From Vagococcus fluvialis bH819 (GTDB lineage: Bacteria > Bacillota > Bacilli > Lactobacillales > Vagococcaceae): a stretch of DNA of 64,000 nucleotides. The position numbers were made by a program, and so were the translations under genes. The notes beneath the pieces were generated by a model. The model was not told the origin of the DNA, did not search any database, and was given only the letters and a program-made list of their open reading frames with translations. The stretch spans positions 310,001-374,000 of the forward strand of contig NZ_FWFD01000015.1 in the NCBI RefSeq assembly GCF_900163795.1, given 5' to 3'. Of this stretch, positions 33,218 to 41,549 are shown in pieces (the first letter of the stretch is position 1; every line of letters begins with the position of its first letter).

Positions 33218-34951
33218 ATGCTTCAAACACTATTAATGAAAAACAGTTATCAAGACTCTGTTGTTTTGATGCTTTTAACGAGTAAATTAAGTCAACTTCA
33301 AGAAGTTGAAAGAGTGTCAATTATGATGGGAACACCTTCTAATATTGATATTTTTAGAGAGAGTGGCTTTGATACACCTGAATTAGATGAAGCAACAAGT
33401 AATGATATGGTTGTGATGCTTGAAGTCGCCTCTGAAGATGATAAAGAAAAAGTTTTAAAAATGATTGATGAAGAATTGAGCAGTACGAATGACGTTGGTG
33501 GTGCTGTTGAAGAAAAAATCAATTCATGGGAAAAAGCATTGAAGAAAGCACCAGAAGCCAACGTGGCATTGATTTCAATTCCAGGTGAGTACGCTGCTTT
33601 AGAAATCGAAAAAGCAATTGATAATGGCTTACATGCTTTTGTTTTTAGTGATAATGTTCCGATTGAAGAAGAAGCGCGCTTGAAGCAAAAAGCTCATGAT
33701 AAAGGGTTAATGGTTATGGGTCCTGATTGTGGAACAGGCGTGATTCACGGCTTGCCTTTAGCGTTCACAAATAATAACCGTAAAGGGAAAATTGGTGTGA
33801 TTGGTGCTTCTGGTACAGGTATTCAAGAAGTAACAACCTTAGTTCATCGTTACGGTCAAGGGGTGACGAATGCGATTGGAACTGGTGGACGTGATTTGTC
33901 AACAGCTGTAGGTGCTATTTCAATGATTGATAGCATCGTGGCTCTTAATAATGATCCTGACACAGAAGTCATCATTGTCATCTCAAAACCACCAGCAAAA
34001 GAGATAGAAGCCCGTGTTTTAGATGTGTTAAGAAAAATCGAAAAACCTGTAGTGACTTTATTCTTAGGCTCAAAACCAGTAGCGTATGAAGAAGGGCTAT
34101 ATCATGCTTATACGCTAGAAGAAGCAGCACAATTAGGAACTAAATTAATGAACAAAGAAGAAGTTGTCTATACTCCAGCTTCTGCTAAATCAGTAGAGAT
34201 GAGTACGGCTAAAGGGATTAAAGGTTACTATTCAGGTGGTACATTAGCGTATGAAGCTGCTTTTCTTTTAAGTGATGCGTTAGGTTTATCTAAAGAAAAC
34301 ACACCAGAAGGCTACACGTTAAAATCAGACCTTCATGAAGTAATCGACTTAGGTGACGATATGTATACCAAAGGAAAACCACATCCAATGATCGATCCAG
34401 AAATTCGAATTGAAAAAATCAAGTCAGTGGTTAACCAACCTGAAACAGCTGTTGTGGTATTTGATGTTGTTCTTGGGTATGGCGCTCATGAAGATATGGC
34501 AAGTGCTTTAAAACCAGCGATTATCGAAGCTAAAAGAGCATCAGATGTGGCTTTTGTCGCAGTTGTCGTTGGTACAGATGAGGATCGCCAAAATATGGCT
34601 AATCAAGTAGCTATTTTAGAAGAAATCGGTGTGGTTGTTTGTGAGAATAATGTTCAAGCATTACAAACAGCATTAGCTGTTGTGGATAGTGAATTAGTAT
34701 TTAAAGCCAAAGAAGTGGTTGCAAAAGAAGCAAGTACACTTAAGAAATTACCAGAAGTTTCTGATAGCTTAGCTAAGTTAATTTCTGAAACACCAAAAAT
34801 TATTAATATTGGATTACAAAGTTTTACGGAGTCAATCATTGATAATAATGGGGAAGTGGTTCATTTTGACTGGCGACCTTCAGCAGGTGGTAACGTGGAA
34901 TTACAAAAAGTCTTGTATTTCTTAAATCAATTTGAATTTAACGCTAAATAG
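33218..34951 (+). CDS. fdrA: FdrA-family protein, oxamate carbamoyltransferase subunit
   Basis: A 577-residue FdrA (AllF) protein of the succinyl-CoA-synthetase alpha-like fold. It shows a CoA-binding-like block, MVMGPDCGTGVIHGLPLAFTN then KGKIGVIGASGTGIQEVT, plus GGRDLSTAVGAISMIDSI and a C-terminal FDWRPSAGGN. In E. coli fdrA, ylbE and ylbF (allFGH) were reported to encode oxamate transcarbamoylase, which splits oxalurate with phosphate into oxamate and carbamoyl phosphate. Here fdrA is followed after 13 bases by ylbE, but no ylbF is present. AGGGGAG ribosome site before ATG 33218. Confidence 0.87.
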   Translation: MLQTLLMKNSYQDSVVLMLLTSKLSQLQEVERVSIMMGTPSNIDIFRESGFDTPELDEATSNDMVVMLEVASEDDKEKVLKMIDEELSSTNDVGGAVEEKINSWEKALKKAPEANVALISIPGEYAALEIEKAIDNGLHAFVFSDNVPIEEEARLKQKAHDKGLMVMGPDCGTGVIHGLPLAFTNNNRKGKIGVIGASGTGIQEVTTLVHRYGQGVTNAIGTGGRDLSTAVGAISMIDSIVALNNDPDTEVIIVISKPPAKEIEARVLDVLRKIEKPVVTLFLGSKPVAYEEGLYHAYTLEEAAQLGTKLMNKEEVVYTPASAKSVEMSTAKGIKGYYSGGTLAYEAAFLLSDALGLSKENTPEGYTLKSDLHEVIDLGDDMYTKGKPHPMIDPEIRIEKIKSVVNQPETAVVVFDVVLGYGAHEDMASALKPAIIEAKRASDVAFVAVVVGTDEDRQNMANQVAILEEIGVVVCENNVQALQTALAVVDSELVFKAKEVVAKEASTLKKLPEVSDSLAKLISETPKIINIGLQSFTESIIDNNGEVVHFDWRPSAGGNVELQKVLYFLNQFEFNAK

Positions 34952-34964
34952 GGGGAAATAATAA

Positions 34965-36221
34965 ATGAATTTTAAAACAATCGAAAACGCTAACCAAGCT
35001 GTTATTGATAAAGTAGTTCAGTCAGCACCATTCTTATTAGATGTTGTACCGGCTAAATCAGTGATTCCAGACTTAAATAAAAAAATGTTACTTCATGCAG
35101 GTCCTCCTATTAAGTGGGAAGACATGACTGATCCAATGCAAGGTTCTTGTGTGGGAGCTGTTCTTTTTGAAGAATGGGCAGACAATGAAGCAGATGCTCG
35201 TCAGATGTTAGCTTCTGGTGAAGTAGAATTTTCACCTTGTCACCACCATAATGCAGTAGGACCAATGGGAGGCATTACCTCTGCCAACATGCCAGTTTTT
35301 GTGGTAGAAAATAAAACTGAAGGTAATAAAGCTTATTGTACGATGAACGAAGGAATCGGTGCTGTATTACGTTTTGGTGCTTATTCTGAAGAAGTTGTGA
35401 ACCGTTTGAGATGGATGAGAGATACATTAGGTCCTGTTTTAAGTAAAGCTCTATTAACAATGGAAGATGGTGTGAACATTAATGTTCTTGTAGCAAAAGC
35501 AATTGCTATGGGAGATGAGTTTCATCAGCGTAACATCGCGGCTTCTCTTGCTTTCTACAAAGAATTAGGCCCAATTATTACAACATTACCAATTTCTGAA
35601 AAAGAAAAACAAGAAGTCTCTCAATTCTTAGCTGATACGGATCAATTTTTCTTGAATGTTATGATGGCAGCAAGTAAAGCGGTCATGGATGGCGCAAGAA
35701 CTGTCACAGAAGGAACAATCGTTACAGCGATGTGTCGTAACGGAAAAGATTTTGGAATCCGCATTAGCGGAATGGGCGACGAGTGGTTCACAGGACCAGT
35801 TAACACACCACAAGGTCTCTATTTTGCCGGTTATAGCGGTGAAGATGCGAATACTGATATTGGAGATTCTGCGATTACAGAAACATTTGGTGTTGGTGGC
35901 ATGGCGATGATCGCAGCGCCAGCCGTAACACGTTTTGTCGGTTCAGGTGGTTTCTATGACGCACTGAATACATCAAACGAAATGTCAGAAATCTGTATGA
36001 GTCAAAATCCAAACTTCCCAGTACCAACTTGGGACTTTAGAGGGATTTGTTTAGGCATTGATGCAAGACTTGTCGTTGAAAAAGGGATTACACCAGTTAT
36101 CAATACAGGGATTGCGCATAAAAAAGCAGGCATTGGGCAAATTGGAGCAGGAACGGTTAATCCACCTGTGTCATGTTTTGAAAAAGCCATCCAAGCGTAT
36201 GCAAAAAAATTAGGCATGTAA
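34965..36221 (+). CDS. ylbE: YlbE-type (DUF1116) oxamate carbamoyltransferase subunit
   Basis: A 418-residue DUF1116 protein (AllG). Recognised from LHAGPPIKWEDMTDPMQGS, FSPCHHHNAVGPMGGITSANMPVFVV, MNEGIGAVLRFGAY and a C-terminal GIAHKKAGIGQIGAGTVNPPVSCFEKA. It acts with FdrA on oxalurate in the allantoin pathway. The strong histidine cluster CHHHN near residue 88 is typical. Ribosome site GGGGGAAA before ATG 34965. A hairpin at 36246-36275 follows. Confidence 0.87.
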   Translation: MNFKTIENANQAVIDKVVQSAPFLLDVVPAKSVIPDLNKKMLLHAGPPIKWEDMTDPMQGSCVGAVLFEEWADNEADARQMLASGEVEFSPCHHHNAVGPMGGITSANMPVFVVENKTEGNKAYCTMNEGIGAVLRFGAYSEEVVNRLRWMRDTLGPVLSKALLTMEDGVNINVLVAKAIAMGDEFHQRNIAASLAFYKELGPIITTLPISEKEKQEVSQFLADTDQFFLNVMMAASKAVMDGARTVTEGTIVTAMCRNGKDFGIRISGMGDEWFTGPVNTPQGLYFAGYSGEDANTDIGDSAITETFGVGGMAMIAAPAVTRFVGSGGFYDALNTSNEMSEICMSQNPNFPVPTWDFRGICLGIDARLVVEKGITPVINTGIAHKKAGIGQIGAGTVNPPVSCFEKAIQAYAKKLGM

Positions 36222-36245
36222 TTAATACATATCTTGAAAAATATG

Positions 36246-36279
36246 AAGAGTGTGGCGAAAGTTAGCCACGCTCTTTAAA
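36246..36279 (+). terminator. Weak terminator-like hairpin between ylbE and carbamate kinase
   Basis: AAGAGTGTGGC pairs with GCCACGCTCTT (one wobble) across 8 bases, but only a short T-rich tail (TTTAAAT) follows. It may attenuate rather than end transcription. Confidence 0.4.
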
Positions 36280-36339
36280 TTACGAAAAAATGGTGAGTTG
36301 TTGGAATAAATCATGGGAAATTAAGAAAAGAGGAATTTA

Positions 36340-37269
36340 ATGATGAAAAAACGTGTGGTTTTAGCTTTAGGTGGTAATGCTATTTTACAACCTGGACAAG
36401 TAGGAACTTATGAAAATCAAAAAGCAAACATTGAAACAAGTGCAGATAGCATTTCAAAGATAATTAAAGCAGGACATGAGTTAGTAATTGTTCATGGTAA
36501 TGGTCCACAAGTGGGACAAATTCTACGCCAAAATGAACTAGCGAAAGAAGAAGTGCCTGTGCAACCATTACCCATTTGCAGCTCAGAATCACAAGGTTTT
36601 ATTGGTTATATGTTACAAGAATCATTAAAAAATCGCTTGCCAGAAAAAAATGTGGCAACTGTCTTAACAATGACAGAGGTTGATTTAAAAGATGAAGCCT
36701 TTAAAAATCCAACAAAGCCAATTGGTTCTTTTTACACAGAAACAGAAACTCAAAAATTAGCTGAAGAAAAAGGTTGGGCAATGGGTGAAGATGCAGGTCG
36801 TGGCTACCGACGTTTAGTGGCTTCTCCAGAACCTAAAAAAATCGTAGAAGTAGATGTTATTAAAACCATGTTAGAAAATGAAATTGTGGTTGTTTCAACT
36901 GGTGGTGGTGGTATTCCCGTTGCTAAGAATGCTGAGGGGAAATTAGAAGGCGTTGCTGCGGTTATCGATAAAGATTCATCAGCGTTAAGACTTTCTAAAG
37001 ATGTGGATTCTGACGTTTTAATGATTTTGACAGATGTACCGAATGTTTACATTAATTACGGAAAACCCAATCAAGAAAAATTAGAAAACATCAGTATTGA
37101 AAAAGCAGAACAGTACTATAGTGAAGGACATTTTTCTGACGGAAGTATGGGACCAAAGATGGCAGCATGTATTGAATTTGCAAAACTAGGCAAAACAGCC
37201 ATCATTTGTGCCTTAACAGACGCAGTAGAAGCATTAGAAGGAACAGCAGGCACAAGAATTATAGGCTAG
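36340..37269 (+). CDS. Carbamate kinase
   Basis: A 309-residue amino-acid-kinase-family enzyme that transfers phosphate from carbamoyl phosphate to ADP, the energy-yielding end of allantoin fermentation. Diagnostic segments are ALGGNAILQPGQ, VHGNGPQVGQILRQN, EDAGRGYRRLVASPEPKKIVE, VSTGGGGIPVAKN, VIDKDSSALRLSKDVDSDVLMILTD and GSMGPKMAACIEFA. AAGAGGAA ribosome site; ATG 36340 or 36343. It corresponds to the AllK role, though ArcC of arginine catabolism is the same family; the cluster decides. Confidence 0.93.
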   Translation: MMKKRVVLALGGNAILQPGQVGTYENQKANIETSADSISKIIKAGHELVIVHGNGPQVGQILRQNELAKEEVPVQPLPICSSESQGFIGYMLQESLKNRLPEKNVATVLTMTEVDLKDEAFKNPTKPIGSFYTETETQKLAEEKGWAMGEDAGRGYRRLVASPEPKKIVEVDVIKTMLENEIVVVSTGGGGIPVAKNAEGKLEGVAAVIDKDSSALRLSKDVDSDVLMILTDVPNVYINYGKPNQEKLENISIEKAEQYYSEGHFSDGSMGPKMAACIEFAKLGKTAIICALTDAVEALEGTAGTRIIG

Positions 37270-37418
37270 AGTGGTGAAAATGGCGCTTAGCTCCAAGCAA
37301 CTGGAAGCAACTAAAAATAATTCGTGAACTTTGGATTAATTTTAATTGCTGAAGTTGTCGAAGGAGTTGCCATTTGAACCCAGACTGAAATAGAGTGGTG
37401 AAAATGGCGCTTAGCTCC
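37267..37418 (+). repeat. Direct repeat pair downstream of carbamate kinase
   Basis: A 28-base exact repeat occurs at 37267-37294 and 37391-37418 (core GTGGTGAAAATGGCGCTTAG), with weaker similarity for about 20 bases beyond each copy. Between them an inverted partial copy (around 37346-37377) can pair with either, so the stretch can form alternative hairpins. Confidence 0.7.
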
Positions 37419-37439
37419 GAGTAACGGGGAAAAGACTAA

Positions 37440-37487
37440 AAAACAAGCAAGAAATTGACTTAATTTGCCAATTTCTTGCTTGTTTTT
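37440..37487. terminator. Bidirectional terminator closing allantoin operon
   Basis: AAAACAAGCAAGAAATTG pairs perfectly over 18 bp with 37469-37486 and is followed by T-runs on both strands. It separates convergent carbamate kinase and alpha/beta hydrolase genes. Confidence 0.9.
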
Positions 37488-37499
37488 CTATGTTCTAAC

Positions 37500-38342
37500 T
37501 TAAAAGGTATTTAACCAAGTTAGCAATTGTTGGTAGGCGATTAAACCTACGTTGTTTTGTAGGTCAGAATCAAAATCGTGGGGTAAATTTTCTATAAAAT
37601 ATGTCGTATTTTCTGGAATTATTTGGCTCATCTCTTGGCTAATAGTAAAGGGAACATCTTGATCAGATGAACTAGCTGCGATGAAAGTTGGTGGCAGTTC
37701 CTTTAAGTCATCATGGGTTAAACTAAAATCCTCTACTGTATTTTTCCGACCTAATAGTTCTTTCAGCCAAGTGCCAGTTTGACGATATCCCATATAAACT
37801 GGAAAACGTTTCTCGATGGGGGCGTGTGATAAAGCAGTTTTGCTAATTAACCCATGAATCGTCATAAAAGGTACTGTTTGATAGGTTTGATAATAGTGAC
37901 TAGGTTGATTAAGTAATGGGTCATTTAAAGAATAGTAGCCATAAAATGATATTAATTGATCAGGTGATGTAAGTTTAGTAGAATTTGCTAATTGAATCGC
38001 AAGATAAGCTCCCGCAGAACGACCAAAATAAATAAGGCGGTCCATATTTTGTTCTTTTAATTGTGGTTGTTGTGCTAACTTTAAAATCCCCTCTTCCAGT
38101 GAAGATAAAATGCCATTGATTTTGACTTCAGGAGCAAGAGGATAGTTTAAAGCTAAAAGGCTGTAACCTGCTTGGTTTATTAAATCGAGGTAAATATGTG
38201 GTAAGTCATCTCTACTCCCGTAAATCAAACCACCACCGTGGAAGTAAAGAATAGTACCTTTACTTTCAGGTAATAAACTTTCATATAAAGTAGCCTCTAA
38301 GGGTAAATTTTGATAGTAATGGTAGATAAATGTTGTTTTCAT
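37500..38342 (-). CDS. Alpha/beta hydrolase (HSL-like esterase family)
   Basis: A 280-residue hydrolase. The oxyanion-hole motif YFHGGGLIYG (about residue 33) is followed by the nucleophile elbow GRSAGAYLA (Ser about 110), then AASSSDQDVPF with the acid residue near 227 and PHDFDS with the catalytic histidine near 255. No signal peptide. It lies 19 bases downstream of pucR on the same strand, so the two are probably co-transcribed and the enzyme may act on an ureide or a related ester; that link is positional only. Confidence 0.82.
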   Translation of the reverse strand: MKTTFIYHYYQNLPLEATLYESLLPESKGTILYFHGGGLIYGSRDDLPHIYLDLINQAGYSLLALNYPLAPEVKINGILSSLEEGILKLAQQPQLKEQNMDRLIYFGRSAGAYLAIQLANSTKLTSPDQLISFYGYYSLNDPLLNQPSHYYQTYQTVPFMTIHGLISKTALSHAPIEKRFPVYMGYRQTGTWLKELLGRKNTVEDFSLTHDDLKELPPTFIAASSSDQDVPFTISQEMSQIIPENTTYFIENLPHDFDSDLQNNVGLIAYQQLLTWLNTF

Positions 38343-38361
38343 GAATAAACCTTCTTTATTT

Positions 38362-39990
38362 TTACTCTGATAACTCTAACGCTAGTCTTAAATTAAGACT
38401 GTTTTCTGGTAAAGATATGTCTAAACCTAGAATTTCCTCACAGTTATCAATTCGATATTTGACAGTGTTTCGATGAATAAATAAATCGTTGGCAGTTTTT
38501 GTAATTTCACATTGATTATTTAAAAAAGTTTTCAATGTTTTTCTGAGCTCGATGTACATACTTTCACTCGGAAAGGCTAATTCTTTAAGAAGTTTCTGGC
38601 AGAAATACTTTATTTCTTCAGAAGGCATGCTGTCAAAGAGATTTAAGATGCCCTTTGATTTATAGAAAGTCACAGAATTAGTGTTTTGCTTCTTTTTACC
38701 TTCCTCCCAAACAATTTTAGCTTCAACTAAAGAGGTTGCGATGGCTTCAATGGATTCATAGATTTGACCACAAGAAAAGAGTAAATCTATCGGCAAGACA
38801 CCTTTAAGTTGTCCAGCTAATTGAATTAATGAATCTGTAATATTTCGTTGAGAACTCTTTTTTTGTAACATAATAATTAAATGTGGACTATTTTTTTCTG
38901 GAAAAATCAAGGCATCTTCAAAGAAATCAGTAATTTTTTTATCTAGCCATTGGTAAGCAAGTTTCATCTTTTCTTCGTTTAATTTAATTTTATTGTTGTT
39001 AGAAAGTGAGTTATCCATTGTGACATAAATTATTTGATAAAAATTTGATAACTGAATCCCAAAATGAGTATCGTAACTTAACCAGTTCTTCTCATTGATG
39101 AGGTTTTTTTGTTGTCTTTCTATTAAATTAATAAAGTAATCACTCTTAATTTGTTTTTGAGAATCTAAAACTTTATCATTTTTTAGTAAAACAAAACTCA
39201 AAACAAGTAATGCTTGATCTATCGCAAATTCAGAAACAGGATAAGGAATATTTTCAGGCGAAATAATAATTAAATAGTATGGGAAAAAATTATTATTTTT
39301 AATAGGGTAAACAGCGACTTCTGGTTGGCTATTATTCCCTAAGTCGACTAATTTACTCGTTGTTTCGTGAGAATTCCCAAAAGCGTTTTGTTTAATTAGC
39401 TGTTGAATAATTTTTTTGGTTGGAAAATTAAAAATACCTGGAGCTGTGGAAACTGATAGAGCTTCTTTAAATGGATCTAGTAAGATGACAGGACAATTTA
39501 TGATGTGACTAAATTCTGTGATGATTTTTGAAAAAGTAGCATCGTTTAAAATCAAGTTGGAAAATTGCTTTTGGATATCCAAAGCATAACTAATTTGTTC
39601 TGTTTTGGATTGATTAATAAAACTAGAAAATTTTTGTAAAACACTTCCTAGTCGTTGTGTTTCAGGTATTTGAATAATTGCAAAAGACTGATTATTAGCA
39701 TAGTCAATGATTTCTTGATCAATAGTATCAATAAAACGACCAATCTTAATCCCTAAACCTGCTGCTTTAATACTAACTAACGAATCAATCAACTGCTTCA
39801 ATTCTAATTGATTGTCTTTATACACCATGGCAGTTGTTAAAACAAGAGTATGGCTAGGTGTGAAGTTAGCAATATCAGGCGTTTCACTAATATCAACATT
39901 TTTTAATTCGATTTCAGTTGTGTGATTTTCAGTTAATAATTTAAAATCAGAAAATCGTGGTACGGGAAGAATATCTTTTAATAAAGTCAT
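38362..39990 (-). CDS. pucR: PucR-family transcriptional regulator
   Basis: A 542-residue PucR-type regulator. N-terminal purine-catabolism regulatory domain (MTLLKDILPVPRFSDFKLLTEN... to about 125), a central sensory region and a C-terminal HTH_30 domain (LRKTLKTFLNNQCEITKTANDLFIHRNTVKYRIDNCEEILG). I start at ATG 39990 because AAGGTGGG sits just upstream; an in-frame GTG at 39999 overlaps that site. Divergent from pucG and placed next to the allantoin operon, it is the likely ureide-responsive regulator of the cluster. Confidence 0.9.
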   Translation of the reverse strand: MTLLKDILPVPRFSDFKLLTENHTTEIELKNVDISETPDIANFTPSHTLVLTTAMVYKDNQLELKQLIDSLVSIKAAGLGIKIGRFIDTIDQEIIDYANNQSFAIIQIPETQRLGSVLQKFSSFINQSKTEQISYALDIQKQFSNLILNDATFSKIITEFSHIINCPVILLDPFKEALSVSTAPGIFNFPTKKIIQQLIKQNAFGNSHETTSKLVDLGNNSQPEVAVYPIKNNNFFPYYLIIISPENIPYPVSEFAIDQALLVLSFVLLKNDKVLDSQKQIKSDYFINLIERQQKNLINEKNWLSYDTHFGIQLSNFYQIIYVTMDNSLSNNNKIKLNEEKMKLAYQWLDKKITDFFEDALIFPEKNSPHLIIMLQKKSSQRNITDSLIQLAGQLKGVLPIDLLFSCGQIYESIEAIATSLVEAKIVWEEGKKKQNTNSVTFYKSKGILNLFDSMPSEEIKYFCQKLLKELAFPSESMYIELRKTLKTFLNNQCEITKTANDLFIHRNTVKYRIDNCEEILGLDISLPENSLNLRLALELSE

Positions 39991-40053
39991 AGAACCCACC
40001 TTCAGGTATTTTTTGCCTTTATTATATTATAGATCCCTTTGATTAGCGAACCT

Positions 40054-40091
40054 TTAGTTAAAATGAACTAATTTTATATTTTTTTGTTCAT
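40054..40091 (+). promoter_or_regulatory. pucR-pucG intergenic half-sites
   Basis: TTAGTT-AAAATG-AACTAA (40054-40071) is an inverted repeat that includes the AAAATGAAC half-site also present at 25688-25712. An inverted partner GTTCAT lies at 40086-40091. They sit between the divergent pucR and pucG starts and are candidate PucR sites. Confidence 0.4.
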
Positions 40092-40157
40092 CTTGCATAA
40101 TGAATTTGTTTTTTGATTTTTAGATAATTAACTTAAAGTATACGAGGAGACGATGAT

Positions 40158-41366
40158 ATGATCAATGAATTTAGTACCCCTACAAGAACAATAATGACAC
40201 CTGGGCCAGTAGAAGCTTATCCATCTGTTTTGAGAGTTATGGGAACACCAATCTTAGGACAGTTTGATCCTGCCTTTTTAAAAATTATGCAGGAAGTCAA
40301 AGAAATGATCAAAGTTCCTTTCCAAACCAAAAATGAAGAAGCTTTTGCGATAGATGGGACGAGTCGATCTGGTTTAGAAGCTGCGCTAATTGCTTTAATT
40401 GAACCAGGAGATAAAATTTTAATTCCAGCATATGGGCGCTTTGCTTATTTATTAGGCGAAATTGCAGAAAGAGCTAAAGCAGAAGTGATCTTTTTAGAAA
40501 AAGACTGGGACAGTGCGTTTGAACAAGAGAAAGTAATTAAGGCCATCCAGGAACATCAACCTAAGATTGTTGCGATGATTCACGGTGAAACAGCAAACGG
40601 ACAGATGCAACCATTGGATAAAATAGGTGCCTATTGTCGAGAACATGATTTATTCTTTGTTGTATATACTGTAGCAACATATGGTGGTGTTGAAATAAAA
40701 GTGGATGACTGGAAAATTGATATAGCCATTGCAGGAAGTCAAAAGTGTTTAAGTGTTCCAGCGGGACTGTCTTTAATTACTTATAATAATAGAGTGAAAG
40801 AGGTCATAGAAAAAAGATACCAATTAGAGCTTGGATTAAGTAAAAAAATTAGAAATACTCGACATATTAGTAGTAACTATCTTGATTTAAGTCAAATTCA
40901 GCGTTATTGGAGTGAACAGCCGATTAATCACCACACAGAAGCAACAAGTATGATTTATGCATTACATGAAGGCTTGCGTGTCCTAATCAATGAAGGCATT
41001 GAAAGCAGTTATGCTCGACATATTTTGAACGATCAGGCAATTAATGCAGGAATTGAAGCAATGGGCTTAAAAATTTATGGAGACATGGACACTAAAATGC
41101 CAACAGTGACTCCAATTATGATACCTCAAGGAATTGATGGAGAAAACGTTCGTGAGATGCTTCTTAATGAATTCGGTGTGGAAATTGCGTCGTCATTCGG
41201 TCCTTTAAAAGGAAAAGTTTGGCGTATAGGAAATATGGGCTATAGTAGCAGAAAAGAAAATGTACTACATGTTTTAGGTGCTTTTGAGGCGGTATTATTA
41301 TATCAAGGTGCAAAAATTCAATCGGGAAAAGCAGTTCAATCGGCTTTAGAAGTGTATTTAAAATAA
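40158..41366 (+). CDS. pucG: (S)-ureidoglycine-glyoxylate aminotransferase
   Basis: A 402-residue class-V PLP aminotransferase. N-terminal IMTPGPVEAYPSVLRVMGTPILGQFDPAF, substrate-phosphate block DGTSRSGLEAAL, MIHGETANGQMQPLDKIG and PLP lysine in IAGSQKCLSVPAGLSLI. C-terminal WRIGNMGYSSRKENVLHVLGAFEAVL is typical of PucG. It converts ureidoglycine plus glyoxylate to oxalurate plus glycine, a bypass of AllE and AllD. Ribosome site CGAGGAG before ATG 40158. Serine-glyoxylate or alanine-glyoxylate transaminase are related alternatives; the cluster supports PucG. Confidence 0.9.
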   Translation: MINEFSTPTRTIMTPGPVEAYPSVLRVMGTPILGQFDPAFLKIMQEVKEMIKVPFQTKNEEAFAIDGTSRSGLEAALIALIEPGDKILIPAYGRFAYLLGEIAERAKAEVIFLEKDWDSAFEQEKVIKAIQEHQPKIVAMIHGETANGQMQPLDKIGAYCREHDLFFVVYTVATYGGVEIKVDDWKIDIAIAGSQKCLSVPAGLSLITYNNRVKEVIEKRYQLELGLSKKIRNTRHISSNYLDLSQIQRYWSEQPINHHTEATSMIYALHEGLRVLINEGIESSYARHILNDQAINAGIEAMGLKIYGDMDTKMPTVTPIMIPQGIDGENVREMLLNEFGVEIASSFGPLKGKVWRIGNMGYSSRKENVLHVLGAFEAVLLYQGAKIQSGKAVQSALEVYLK

Positions 41367-41374
41367 AATAAATG

Positions 41375-41409
41375 AGTTTATACAGAAAAAAACTGTGTAA
41401 ACTTTTTTA
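41375..41409 (+). terminator. Terminator after pucG
   Basis: AGTTTATACAG pairs with CTGTGTAAACT (one G-U) over a 7-A loop, followed by TTTTTTATTTTT. Confidence 0.85.
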
Positions 41410-41437
41410 TTTTTCTGAAATTATATCCGTTTTTCAG

Positions 41438-41450
41438 AAAAGCGAACATT
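41438..41450 (+). promoter_or_regulatory. PurBox-like sequence upstream of nucleotidase
   Basis: AAAAGCGAACATT differs from the PurR box AWWWCCGAACWWT at one position. A degenerate partner ATATCCG lies 15 bases upstream. The arrangement is direct, not the usual inverted pair, so support is weak. Confidence 0.3.
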
Positions 41451-41549
41451 TTATACTTTTAGTACTTAAAAATTACGTAAAAAGATGTAATTTTTTGGAA
41501 ATTTTGTTACAATAAAAGTTGTTATTACTTTTAATTAGGGAAGTGGTAT

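Noticed and set aside
37267-37418. CRISPR-like direct repeat
   Set aside because: Only two copies with a 96-base spacer containing an inverted partial copy, and no cas genes.
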